From JAFDVL01 sp043736395 (lineage in GTDB: Bacteria > Acidobacteriota > Blastocatellia > RBC074), in NCBI GenBank assembly GCA_043736395.1, contig JAYTCQ010000192.1, forward strand, positions 1-12,174: DNA of 12,174 nucleotides. The letters run 5' to 3'. How positions within the stretch are numbered: the first letter of the stretch is position 1; each line of letters begins with the position of its first letter. The notes below the pieces were generated by a model. That model was not told where the DNA came from. It did not search any database and saw only the letters and a program-made list of their open reading frames with translations. A program made the translations under genes and the position numbers. Below, one piece after another: positions 1-6,259 of this stretch.

Positions 1-1
1 G

Positions 2-439
2 AAATTAGTGGAAGTAATTCGCACCATTCTCACAGACGACGAAGCCTACGTTGAGGCCTGTTTGCTAGGCTCAGCGCTCGGCAAAACCGTCGTGCAAACT
101 TCCGACAAAACGGGGTTCATCGTGAATCGTTTATTAGTGCCTTACATGCTCGACGCGATTCGAGTGTATGAAGAAGGCCTGGCTTCGACGATTGATATTG
201 ATAACGGGATGAAGCTTGGCTGCGGACATCCGATGGGGCCGTTGACGCTCTGCGATTTCGTCGGGCTGGACACGCTCTATTACATCTCAGAAATCATGTT
301 CAACGACTTCCACGAAAAGCGTTTTGCGTCTCCATCATTGCTGAAGCGAATGGTGCAAGCCGGATTGCTCGGACGCAAATCAGGCAAAGGTTTTTATGAT
401 TATAGCGACGTGAAAAATCCCAAGCCTGTCAAATTGTAA
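2..439 (+). CDS. 3-hydroxybutyryl-CoA dehydrogenase, C-terminal part (5' end outside window)
   Basis: This is the C-terminal half of an NAD(P)-dependent 3-hydroxyacyl-CoA dehydrogenase of the 3-hydroxybutyryl-CoA dehydrogenase type, which interconverts acetoacetyl-CoA and 3-hydroxybutyryl-CoA in the cytoplasm (butyrate, PHB or fatty-acid metabolism). The frame is open to the window edge and begins with KLVEVIRT, a segment that lies internally in the family, so the GTG at 8 is not the start. The all-helical 3HCDH C-terminal domain is recognised by GFIVNRLLVPYMLDAIR, then MKLGCGHPMGPLTLCDFVGLD, and the closing GRKSGKGFYDY signature just before the TAA stop. The Rossmann domain and catalytic His lie upstream of the window. 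Nothing in the visible part looks damaged. The identification as the hydroxybutyryl rather than long-chain enzyme rests on the short ending and the GCGHPMGPL segment. The native cofactor and substrate cannot be read from this half. Confidence 0.93.
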   Translation, partial: KLVEVIRTILTDDEAYVEACLLGSALGKTVVQTSDKTGFIVNRLLVPYMLDAIRVYEEGLASTIDIDNGMKLGCGHPMGPLTLCDFVGLDTLYYISEIMFNDFHEKRFASPSLLKRMVQAGLLGRKSGKGFYDYSDVKNPKPVKL

Positions 440-445
440 AATGCA

Positions 446-472
446 GAAGCCCGCACGAAGTAAGGGCGACTT
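446..472 (+). repeat. Short dispersed repeat, copy A (AGCCCGCAC ... AAGGGC)
   Basis: This sequence, between the dehydrogenase and the aspartic protease, reads GAAGCCCGCAC, five bases, AAGGGC, two bases, CTT. A clearly related copy lies at 1875-1902. The outer GCCC and GGGC can pair, giving a small hairpin. Its position in a 48-base gap, just upstream of the GAGAGG ribosome site at 473-478, means it would sit in the leader of the protease mRNA. It resembles a REP-type intergenic repeat. The family assignment is inferred from two copies only. Confidence 0.55.
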
Positions 473-487
473 GAGAGGAAAAGAATT

Positions 488-856
488 ATGGGTACTTTTT
501 TTGTGAGGTGTAAAATTGAAAATATTGTTGACCGGAATAAAGCTTCCGTGATGCCAAAAATGCTGGTTGACACTGGCAGCGAATATACCTGGATAACGGC
601 GTCAACACTTGAAAAAATTGGCATTGCACGGGAAAAGAAAGACTTGGAATTTGTGATGGCGAATGGTCAGCGGATTACCCGGAGTGTGGGTTTTGCGATC
701 ATTAAATTTGACAAGTATTTCACAGTGGATGAGGTAGTTTTTGCGGAAAAAGGCGACCTGCTTTTCTTAGGCGCACGAACTCTCGAAGGTTTAAGCCTGG
801 CAGTTGACCCGCGCCAAAAAAAGCTGGTAGCGTCAGGGCCTTTACCGGCTGCATAA
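488..856 (+). CDS. Retropepsin-like aspartic protease (clan AA), small single-domain protein
   Basis: The 122-residue product matches a clan AA (retroviral/pepsin-like) single-lobe aspartic protease, which would act as a homodimer with one catalytic Asp per subunit. The catalytic motif is VDTGSEYTWI, with Asp28-Thr29-Gly30-Ser31. The second family signature, a hydrophobic stretch ending in Gly followed by an LEG turn (LLFLGARTLEG, residues 91-101), then LAVDP, is also present. There is no signal peptide or membrane segment, so it is probably cytoplasmic. The start is supported by GAGAGG at 473-478, nine bases before ATG. It is followed after 24 bases by the TauE/SafE-like gene, so the two may be co-transcribed. 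Bacterial members of this group mostly lack a known substrate, and none is suggested here. Some clan AA proteins in bacteria may not be proteolytic, but the DTGS motif here is intact. Confidence 0.8.
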   Translation: MGTFFVRCKIENIVDRNKASVMPKMLVDTGSEYTWITASTLEKIGIAREKKDLEFVMANGQRITRSVGFAIIKFDKYFTVDEVVFAEKGDLLFLGARTLEGLSLAVDPRQKKLVASGPLPAA

Positions 857-880
857 ATTTGTGAAAAATTAATTCAAAGA

Positions 881-1618
881 ATGAGTAATGAATCATTAGC
901 CCTGATCTGTCTCGCGATTGCGCTGGTCGCATTTTTATATTCTTCAGTCGGACACGCCGGAGCCTCCGGATACATCGCAGTAATGACGCTGTTCGGACTC
1001 GCGCCAGCTGTTATCAAACCTTCCGCCTTAGTCCTCAACATCATCGTCGCCAGTTTGACTTCGTGGCAATTCTGGCGCGCCGGACATTTTTCGTGGAAGC
1101 TCTTCGCGCCTTTTGCTGTGCTGGCAGTTCCGTTGGCTTTTCTGGGTGGATATTTAAATTTGCCACCTTCCCTCTTCAAAATTCTGGTGGGACTGGTGCT
1201 GATTTTTTCGGCGCTTCGATTTATTTTTGAAACAAAATCTGAGGATCAGGAAACCAAGCCTCCCTCCAATGTTGTAGCGGTTTCGGTGGGCGCAGGATTA
1301 GGATTATTAGCCGGATTGACAGCGACTGGCGGAGGAATTTTTCTGACTCCGATTTTGCTGTTGCAGCGCTGGACGAAAACAAAAACGGCGGCGGCAATTT
1401 CGGCTTTATTTATCCTCGTCAACTCAATCGCAGGCTTAGCCGGAAACTATCTTAAAACGCAGGACCTCCCAGTTGTCTCACTTTCATTTGCGATTGCCGC
1501 TCTGCTTGGAGGAGTCTTCGGATCATATCTTGGCAGCCGACAATTTTCTCCGATAGTTATCAAGCGGTTACTGTCTGCGGTGTTATTCATTGCTGGACTA
1601 AAGTTAATACTTACTTAG
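881..1618 (+). CDS. TauE/SafE (TSUP) family membrane transporter
   Basis: This is a 245-residue integral inner-membrane protein of the TSUP family (sulfite/sulfonate and other organic anion exporters or importers). About seven or eight hydrophobic segments span the whole length. Family signatures are SSVGHAGASGYIAVM in the first half and the equivalent TATGGGIFLTPILLLQ in the second half, reflecting the family's internal duplication. A short polar loop rich in Lys, Glu and Asp (about residues 117-130) separates the halves. The ATG at 881 is preceded only by a weak AAAGA, so translation may partly depend on the upstream protease gene 24 bases away. The length is normal for the family. The substrate cannot be deduced, and no sulfur-metabolism genes are nearby. 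No obvious intrinsic terminator follows, though the palindromes from 1703 onward could end transcription. Confidence 0.87.
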   Translation: MSNESLALICLAIALVAFLYSSVGHAGASGYIAVMTLFGLAPAVIKPSALVLNIIVASLTSWQFWRAGHFSWKLFAPFAVLAVPLAFLGGYLNLPPSLFKILVGLVLIFSALRFIFETKSEDQETKPPSNVVAVSVGAGLGLLAGLTATGGGIFLTPILLLQRWTKTKTAAAISALFILVNSIAGLAGNYLKTQDLPVVSLSFAIAALLGGVFGSYLGSRQFSPIVIKRLLSAVLFIAGLKLILT

Positions 1619-1702
1619 ATTTTGGAACCAGATCGCACATATACCAGATTTCAAATGTATGTGACCCAGTGTTAGTAGCATTAGTTTCTACACAAGGATT
1701 CC

Positions 1703-1839
1703 AGCTCCTTAGGAGCGAAATACTTATAGGGTTTGCAATACCAAATTACCAAGCTCCATCGGAGCGGCATATGCCGCTCCGATGGAGCTAAAAGCTAATA
1801 TTTACGGGCTTGCTATAAACATGCCGCTCCCCTAGAGCT
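1703..1839. repeat. Composite palindromic element built from four GCTCC/GGAGC hairpin units
   Basis: Four copies of a short hairpin with core GCTCC-N3-GGAGC occur here: 1704-1716 (loop TTA), 1753-1765 (ATC), 1776-1788 (GAT) and a worn copy at 1826-1838. The first is followed by GAAATACTTATAGG. The last, read in reverse complement, is followed by GGCATGTTTATAGC. The outer units are therefore related head-plus-tail copies facing each other, and the inner two are tail-less copies fused head to head. The layout resembles REP/BIME-type elements moved by RAYT-like transposases, of which none is in the window. It may also terminate transcription from the upstream transporter gene. Confidence 0.65.
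1752..1789. repeat. Perfect 38-base palindrome with no spacer
   Basis: Bases 1752-1770 and 1771-1789 are exact reverse complements (AGCTCCATCGGAGCGGCAT against its complement). Each half also contains its own small GCTCC-N3-GGAGC hairpin. The sequence can form either one long stem in RNA or a cruciform in DNA, or two short tandem hairpins. The exactness, with no mismatch in 19 base pairs, suggests recent formation or active maintenance. Confidence 0.85.
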
Positions 1840-1850
1840 TAAGGCAAACA

Positions 1851-1870
1851 CATTTGTTTATAAACAAATG
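1851..1870. repeat. Perfect 20-base AT-rich palindrome
   Basis: CATTTGTTTATAAACAAATG is its own reverse complement. It lies between the composite hairpin element and the copy B dispersed repeat. It could be an operator for a dimeric protein or the junction of two inverted mobile-element ends. No gene starts nearby, so a simple operator role is not supported. Confidence 0.75.
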
Positions 1871-1874
1871 GTTA

Positions 1875-1902
1875 GTAGCCCGCACATCAGCAAGGGCTGC
1901 TT
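1875..1902 (+). repeat. Short dispersed repeat, copy B (AGCCCGCAC ... AAGGGC)
   Basis: It reads GTAGCCCGCAC, six bases, AAGGGC, TG, CTT, and aligns with copy A at 446-472 over nearly its full length, differing mainly in the loop. AGCCC (1877-1881) and GGGCT (1894-1898) pair exactly. It starts five bases after the 20-base palindrome. Confidence 0.55.
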
Positions 1903-2027
1903 TTGCAAGGCGTAGGTTGATGCCGAAGGGATTACTCGCGCGTAACTGACACGGCGCACGCAATTGAATACCGCTAGATAACTTCTTCTAAAGCAATATT
2001 GGTAGTGTTTCTGTTTCATCTCAAATC

Positions 2028-2065
2028 CTGATAAGTCAGACTTTTGCAACAGCCTGACTTATCAG
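2028..2065. repeat. Inverted repeat, 12-base perfect stem with 14-base loop
   Basis: CTGATAAGTCAG at 2028-2039 pairs exactly with CTGACTTATCAG at 2054-2065. No run of T follows, so it is not a typical intrinsic terminator. It is the first of three hairpins in about 100 bases. A smaller one (GGGGT/ACCCC, 2072-2085) lies immediately after it. Confidence 0.7.
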
Positions 2066-2087
2066 ATGTAAGGGGTAACCACCCCAA

Positions 2088-2131
2088 ATCAATTGTCATC
2101 CACTTCCCCAGTTGCCCGAATGACAATTGAT
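2088..2131. repeat. Inverted repeat, 12-base perfect stem with 20-base loop
   Basis: ATCAATTGTCAT at 2088-2099 pairs exactly with ATGACAATTGAT at 2120-2131. Together with the hairpins at 2028-2065 and 2072-2085, it forms a cluster that could be a folded RNA, old insertion-sequence ends, or a REP-like unit. No promoter or transcript can be assigned from sequence alone. Confidence 0.68.
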
Positions 2132-2231
2132 CACTGTTATGGTAGGCAAGCCTTGTGCCAATGTAAAAGGCCAATAAATACGGCCATTTCATTCAATTTT
2201 TCAAAATCATGATATAGTGATGAGACATTTA

Positions 2232-2257
2232 GCGACAGTAAGGTGCTAACTTGTCGC
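2232..2257. promoter_or_regulatory. Candidate upstream activator site (GCGACA-N14-TGTCGC)
   Basis: This is an inverted repeat of two GCGACA half-sites. The match extends weakly outward (TTAGCGACA against ATTGCGACA on the other strand). It lies about 140-160 bases upstream of the -24 element at 2395, the range where enhancer sites for sigma-54 activators are usually found. The role is inferred from position and symmetry only. No identical site was found in front of the second sigma-54 promoter. Confidence 0.35.
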
Positions 2258-2394
2258 AATAGTTTCTCAGAATCTCATCCCTGTCTGTGCTGAAATACCG
2301 CTTGGAATATTCCCACTAGAAAAAACTCAAACCCTTTATTTCATTGGCCTTTTCACTTTTTTTGGATGGCCTGATTGATTTGAAGACAAGCGTC

Positions 2395-2410
2395 TGGCAC
2401 GGACGTTGCA
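2395..2410 (+). promoter_or_regulatory. Sigma-54 (RpoN) -24/-12 promoter for the small exported protein
   Basis: TGGCACGGACGTTGCA matches the sigma-54 consensus TGGCAC-N5-TTGCA at every defined base. The invariant GG (2396-2397) and GC (2408-2409) are ten bases apart, as required. Transcription should start near 2421, leaving a leader of about 72 bases before the ATG at 2493. Such promoters need an AAA+ activator, and one is encoded at 8260-11247. Confidence 0.8.
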
Positions 2411-2492
2411 CTCACGATAGGCGTGAAGTTAGGAAAAAATACAACTGGAAATAAGATTAACTTAACAAGGAGCAACGTGCTAGGGAGAAAAT

Positions 2493-2897
2493 ATGAGGAC
2501 TTTTTCAAGAACAAAGAAATTCATGATCTGCATTATCGCTACCTGTTTGCTGTGCCTGAGTATGGTTGGAGCCGCATTTGCCAATGAGAAAAAGAATCTC
2601 AAGAAAACATTGACGGTACAGGAAGATATCAACGTGAAAGATGTAGTCCTTAAAAAAGGTACCTATCGAGTTCTTTTCGACGCGAATGCTAACGAAGTTT
2701 CGATTATGGAAGATGACGGAGATTTGGTTTTGAAGACGAAAGCAACAGTTGAAATACGCAATGAGAAAGCGCGTTACAACTCCGCTTCCTTCTCAACTAC
2801 AGCTCGTGGGCAAGAGCTTCAATCTCTGACATTCGCGGGTGATAAGAGGGCCATCGTGCTAACAGATAATGAAACCGAAGTGTCCGGGGGGGAATAA
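2493..2897 (+). CDS. Small exported protein of unknown function, sigma-54 controlled
   Basis: The product is 134 residues long with a clear Sec signal peptide: basic start (RTFSRTKK), hydrophobic core (about 10-27) and a cleavage site after AFA, near residue 30. The mature part of about 100 residues is Lys/Glu-rich and strand-like. It carries the phrase LKKGTYRVLFDANANEVSIM and later a KATVEIRNEKARYNS segment. I recognise this pattern from small secreted acidobacterial proteins annotated as hypothetical; I cannot name a function. It has no Cys in the mature part, no lipobox and no catalytic motif. AGGGAG (2482-2487) five bases before ATG supports the start. It is a single-gene unit, with a consensus sigma-54 promoter upstream and a hairpin terminator downstream. 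Expression is therefore probably conditional and strong when switched on. It could be a structural or stress-related periplasmic protein. Confidence 0.8.
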   Translation: MRTFSRTKKFMICIIATCLLCLSMVGAAFANEKKNLKKTLTVQEDINVKDVVLKKGTYRVLFDANANEVSIMEDDGDLVLKTKATVEIRNEKARYNSASFSTTARGQELQSLTFAGDKRAIVLTDNETEVSGGE

Positions 2898-2974
2898 CAA
2901 ACCGCTACTTGTTACCTCAACAAACTGCATCAGGCTTCCGGATTTCTTAATCGTTAAAGCTTGATCGAAACAAA

Positions 2975-3012
2975 AAATCCAGAGCGTCGAAAAATTTCAA
3001 CGCTCTGGATTT
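2975..3012. terminator. Strong hairpin terminator between convergent genes
   Basis: A 13-base perfect stem (AAATCCAGAGCGT against 3000-3012) has a 12-base loop that can itself pair GAAA with TTTC. Read on the minus strand, the stem is followed by a run of T (complement of A at 2972-2977), so it is a good intrinsic terminator for the DUF5666-repeat gene ending at 3065. In the plus direction the T run is short, but the hairpin probably also limits read-through from the gene ending at 2897. Confidence 0.85.
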
Positions 3013-3064
3013 CACTGCGTGTGATTGCTCCCCTGATTGCCCCCTCACGCAGAACTTGTGACCA

Positions 3065-5785
3065 TTACTGAATCGCAATCGTAACTTGATTGGAACGAAC
3101 CAGGCTGCCTTGCCCATCATAGACTTTGATGAGAACGACGAGGCTCGATCCTGAATTTACATTGTCGGGCAGCAGAATATTCAACTGCTCGACTCCGACG
3201 AATGAAGAAGCTCCGGCGTAGCCGACCGGCGCTTTGACTCCGCCGATTGTGACTTCGACGTTTTCCGCTACGCCGTTGGATTTATTGCCGTCTGAATCAG
3301 GCGCGGCACGAAATCCCGTCCCGAACAAAATCAGATACAACGCATCACCGGATTTTCTGATAATTGGCGTGGCGACGAATTTTTTGAGCGAATCGTCGTA
3401 GCGCAAAATTGATTCGTTGCTTTGCGAATTATCCGACTTGACGCGCGTGATGTAACCCGCTGGCAGGCCTTTGCCGTCCGAAGATGCCGTGAACAGGCTA
3501 GGCGCGACTCCCGGTAATACGATCGTTCCCTGCGCCACAGTTTTTCCAGCGTTGACGACTTCAACTTTCGCGGTTCCAAGCGGTGAACCGGCAGGAACCT
3601 GATAATTAATCTGGTTTGGAGAAACGAAGAATAATTGCGCGGGCTTGCCGTCAACTAACACGCTAACTCCGCCTAACGAAACCGGCAGCGGTAGGCTGGT
3701 AGCAGCAAGAGTTGTTGACGACAATCCAGAACCGAAGCTGGCGATAATACCTTCCACCGAACTTTCGGATTGGTAACCCGCGCCGTTAACTGAAGTCAGC
3801 CGATTCAACGTAGTGAAATTGCTGGCGCGTTTGACTTCAATCACAGTCGCATCAATCGAACCATCAGCCTGCAATTGACCTTTGGCCTCAACTAACACAC
3901 CAACTGCGGGCGCGCCGTGTTCACGTTTGATGAACGTCGTAGCCGTCACGCGAATTGTGCGTCCATCAACTTTCCAATCTCCGACTAAATTTTGTGTGGT
4001 TGGTAAGGCGGTAATTGATCCGACGATTTCGATGAATGTCTGCCCGGCCCCACCTGCGACAGTGCCTTTGACTTCAATTTTTGTAGCGTCAATCGTGCCA
4101 TCGTTTTTTTGATTTCCTTTGACTTCGACTAAAGCTCCGACGGTTGCCTGACCGCGTTCGATGTCAATCACGGTCGTCTTGCTGACGTGAACAGTTTTAG
4201 TTCCAACTGTCCAATCTCCAACCAAATCCGCAGCTGTTGGCAAAGCCTTAATTGTGTCGTAGAAGCTAATGAATCCGGTGTTGTCGTTCGATGTGCTCGC
4301 ATCAGTTTTGACTTCAATTGAAGTCGCGTCAGTTGAGCCATCTGTCCGGCGATTGCCTTCGACTTCGAGAAAGGAACCGATAATCACTTTGCCTTTTTCC
4401 TGATTGATGCGTGTTGAAGCGGTGACGTGAACAACTTTTCCGCCCACCGTCCAAGCCCCAACTAAATTCGTCGTGGCAGGCAGGGCTGACACTGTTCCGA
4501 AGAATTTCACGTACCCTGCGCTCGCGCTGACGCCTTTGATTTCGATGCTGAACGCTTGCAATCCCGTTGAAGTAATCGTGGCCAGAACTTCAGCCAAAGC
4601 CCCAATCGCAACCGCGCCTTTTTCCTGATTGATAATTGTGGCGGGGATGACATTTAATTTATGCCCGCCAACATTCCATTCACCGATCCATCCTGTCGTG
4701 GCGGGAAGAGCTTTAATGACGCCGTAGAATCGGCAATAACCGGGATTTGATCTGATGGCAGCGGCGGGTTGTGATTCGACTTCGACTTTTTTAGCGTCTA
4801 CGGAATTGTCAGTCTTTTGCCAGCCTTCAACTTCAACAATTGAACCAACCCGAGCCGGGCCGTATTGAGAAATTAAAATTGTCTGTGCCGTAACGTGAAC
4901 GATCCGACCACTGACACGCCAATCTCCAATGAGATTTGCAGTCGCGGGTATGGCTTCGACAGTTCCTCGAAATTCAACTTCCCGGGCTTGTGTTTGCGGA
5001 TCAGATTTCGTTTCAATTTCTGTTGCATTCAACGATCCATCGGGTAACAAATTACCTTCAACTTTGACCAACCCACCGATGAAAAATGGACCATCATCCT
5101 GCCTTAACAAAGTACTAGCTGAGACGTGAATTAATCGTCCGCTCACTTTCCAATCTCCGACACGATTCGCCGCTGACGGTAATTGCTCAACTTTTCCAAG
5201 CAATTTTGTTTCGCCGCTAATGCCGTTACGAGTTTCAATTTTCAGTGCGTTAATCGAACCATCGCTCAGCCCTACGCCTTCCACTTCAACTGCGATTCCG
5301 ACAGCAACGGGACCGTCTTCCTGCTTAATTACAGTCGTCGCCAAAACATGCACAATTTTACCGGCGACTTTCCAATCGCCAATTCTTCCGGTAGTGCTCG
5401 GAAGCTCTTCGATATTGCCGCTGACTTTCGCTTCATCGCCACTGCCAGCTGCTGATATATCGACACTGACTTTGGTCGCGGCGATTGAACCATCACTATT
5501 CATCGTGCCTTTCACTTCAACGTACGCGCCAACTGCAACTGCTCCATCATTTTGACGGATGACTGTTGCGCTGCCGACCTTGATGATTTTTCCGCCGACT
5601 GTCCAGTCACCTTGAAAATTGGCAGTGCCTGGGAGCTTGGTTATTGCACCATGTAATTCCACTTCATCCTGGCCGGAGCTTTGCGCCAACAGTGTTCCGG
5701 GAAACATCCCGAAGGTTAATAAAATTGTAGCGATAATCGCTTTTAATGATTGCCAATTGTTGTATGTGCGGGTTTGCGAATTCAT
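3065..5785 (-). CDS. Secreted protein with eight DUF5666-like repeats and a TIGR03437-like C-terminal domain
   Basis: From the ATG at 5785 the product is about 906 residues. I prefer this start to the ATG at 5800, because AAAGGT (5797-5792) lies six bases before it and none precedes the other. A signal peptide spans residues 1-35, ending near LLAQ. Eight tandem units of about 78 residues follow to about residue 665. Each has the pattern G-x-I-x-x-LP-x-T/A, then G-D/E-W-x-V-x-G, V-x-x-x-T, G-x-x-V-x-V-G, E-V-x-G and DGS-I-x-A-x-x-I-E-V-K, typical of DUF5666. The last 230 or so residues resemble the Solibacter-type C-terminal domain, with PVSLGGVSVLVDGKPAQLF, SPNQINYQVPAG and later YLILFGTGFR. 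It is presumably extracellular or outer-surface. Its function is unknown; a role in adhesion or polymer binding would be a guess. It is divergent from the subtilase operon and ends at a shared terminator. Confidence 0.82.
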   Translation of the reverse strand: MNSQTRTYNNWQSLKAIIATILLTFGMFPGTLLAQSSGQDEVELHGAITKLPGTANFQGDWTVGGKIIKVGSATVIRQNDGAVAVGAYVEVKGTMNSDGSIAATKVSVDISAAGSGDEAKVSGNIEELPSTTGRIGDWKVAGKIVHVLATTVIKQEDGPVAVGIAVEVEGVGLSDGSINALKIETRNGISGETKLLGKVEQLPSAANRVGDWKVSGRLIHVSASTLLRQDDGPFFIGGLVKVEGNLLPDGSLNATEIETKSDPQTQAREVEFRGTVEAIPATANLIGDWRVSGRIVHVTAQTILISQYGPARVGSIVEVEGWQKTDNSVDAKKVEVESQPAAAIRSNPGYCRFYGVIKALPATTGWIGEWNVGGHKLNVIPATIINQEKGAVAIGALAEVLATITSTGLQAFSIEIKGVSASAGYVKFFGTVSALPATTNLVGAWTVGGKVVHVTASTRINQEKGKVIIGSFLEVEGNRRTDGSTDATSIEVKTDASTSNDNTGFISFYDTIKALPTAADLVGDWTVGTKTVHVSKTTVIDIERGQATVGALVEVKGNQKNDGTIDATKIEVKGTVAGGAGQTFIEIVGSITALPTTQNLVGDWKVDGRTIRVTATTFIKREHGAPAVGVLVEAKGQLQADGSIDATVIEVKRASNFTTLNRLTSVNGAGYQSESSVEGIIASFGSGLSSTTLAATSLPLPVSLGGVSVLVDGKPAQLFFVSPNQINYQVPAGSPLGTAKVEVVNAGKTVAQGTIVLPGVAPSLFTASSDGKGLPAGYITRVKSDNSQSNESILRYDDSLKKFVATPIIRKSGDALYLILFGTGFRAAPDSDGNKSNGVAENVEVTIGGVKAPVGYAGASSFVGVEQLNILLPDNVNSGSSLVVLIKVYDGQGSLVRSNQVTIAIQ

Positions 5786-5791
5786 ATAAGT

Positions 5792-5797
5792 ACCTTT
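5792..5797 (-). promoter_or_regulatory. Ribosome binding site deciding the start of the DUF5666-repeat gene
   Basis: On the minus strand this reads AAAGGT, six bases before the ATG at 5785-5783. The alternative in-frame ATG at 5800 is preceded only by A/T-rich sequence without a purine-rich site. The downstream start also gives a more regular signal peptide. Confidence 0.6.
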
Positions 5798-6097
5798 CAT
5801 TTTGCGAAATATTTTTTTCTGCGCGAACGCTCCACGCTCTTTCTGTATTCAATCGTTGTGCCGCAAATATTTTTTCGTAGTTTTCTAGTCCTTACTCCTC
5901 AGGAATCAATGATTTAACTTAATAAAGTCTGAAGTAACAGCCAGCGAGTTTGCTCATTCGCACTGCGAACGCAAATACGCAGCGTCTGCCAATCCAGCGG
6001 GGATAATCCAATCCGCCTCGCTAAATCATTCAAGCTAAGATACTTAGGATTCGATGCGAATAATAATTAGCAATGCGAAAATAAATACGCATATTAT

Positions 6098-6125
6098 TTG
6101 ATCGCCCATATTTATAGGTTATACT
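6098..6125 (+). promoter_or_regulatory. Possible sigma-70 type promoter upstream of the subtilase
   Basis: TTGATC (6098-6103) and TATACT (6120-6125) are separated by 16 bases and match the -35/-10 pattern moderately. If used, the start near 6132 would give a leader of about 128 bases that runs through the sigma-54 promoter. It could supply basal expression. It is a weak call in an AT-rich region. Confidence 0.35.
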
Positions 6126-6188
6126 GACCTTGTTGTGCTGATTGCATTTACGGGTTCAGTAACCATTTATTAGTCTTTAAAATTGCTT

Positions 6189-6204
6189 TGGCATATTGGT
6201 TGCA
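6189..6204 (+). promoter_or_regulatory. Sigma-54 (RpoN) -24/-12 promoter for the subtilase-activator operon
   Basis: TGGCATATTGGTTGCA matches TGGCAC-N5-TTGCA with a single change (T for C at the end of the -24 box). GG (6190-6191) and GC (6202-6203) are ten bases apart. The predicted start is near 6215, giving a 45-base leader with the ribosome site GAGGT at 6251-6255 before ATG 6260. It is the second such promoter in the window, and the operon it drives includes a sigma-54 activator. Confidence 0.75.
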
Positions 6205-6259
6205 AATACAGTTGCTGTAAATTGAAAGCCTGGCTTGCCAAATTGATTTTGAGGTAAAC

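Larger units (their letters stand above)
1619..2492. other. 874-base gene-free region packed with palindromes, hairpins and a sigma-54 promoter
   Basis: I see no credible gene here: the open frames are short, lack ribosome sites and run through repeats. The left part (1703-1902) holds a composite of GCTCC-NNN-GGAGC hairpins, a 38-base perfect palindrome, a 20-base perfect palindrome and a dispersed repeat. The middle (2028-2131) is three hairpins in a row. The right part (2200-2492) is AT-richer and reads as the control region of the downstream secreted-protein gene: an inverted repeat at 2232-2257, a 10-base palindrome GGAATATTCC at 2304-2313, a sigma-54 promoter at 2395-2410 and a ribosome site at 2482-2487. 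The left two thirds look like accumulated mobile or REP-type repeat material. Confidence 0.7.
5786..6259. other. Divergent control region between the DUF5666-repeat gene and the subtilase operon
   Basis: This 474-base stretch is AT-rich and has no supported gene. It contains a sigma-54 promoter (6189-6204) and a possible sigma-70 promoter (6098-6125), both reading toward the subtilase. The hexamer TGCGAA occurs here at 5803, 5964, 6055 and 6074. At 5957-5969 it forms an inverted pair (TTCGCA-C-TGCGAA). The nonamer AAATACGCA is repeated at 5973 and 6083. These are candidate regulator sites. No convincing promoter was found for the minus-strand gene. Confidence 0.6.

Noticed and set aside
8..10. 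GTG as start of the 3-hydroxybutyryl-CoA dehydrogenase
   Set aside because: The frame continues upstream and the sequence here aligns with the middle of the family; the gene is truncated by the window.
400..624. 74-codon minus-strand open frame over the dehydrogenase end and aspartic protease start
   Set aside because: It is antisense to two well-supported genes, without a ribosome site or known motif.
1858..2049. 63-codon minus-strand open frame in the repeat-rich region
   Set aside because: It runs through palindromes and the dispersed repeat, has no ribosome site and no recognisable protein features.
5848..5863. Possible third sigma-54 promoter, minus strand, for the DUF5666-repeat gene (CGGCAC-N5-TTGAA)
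   Set aside because: Position (about 60 bases before the start) and the -24 box fit, but the -12 box lacks the invariant GC, so it would probably not work. Worth noting only if orthologs show TTGCA here.
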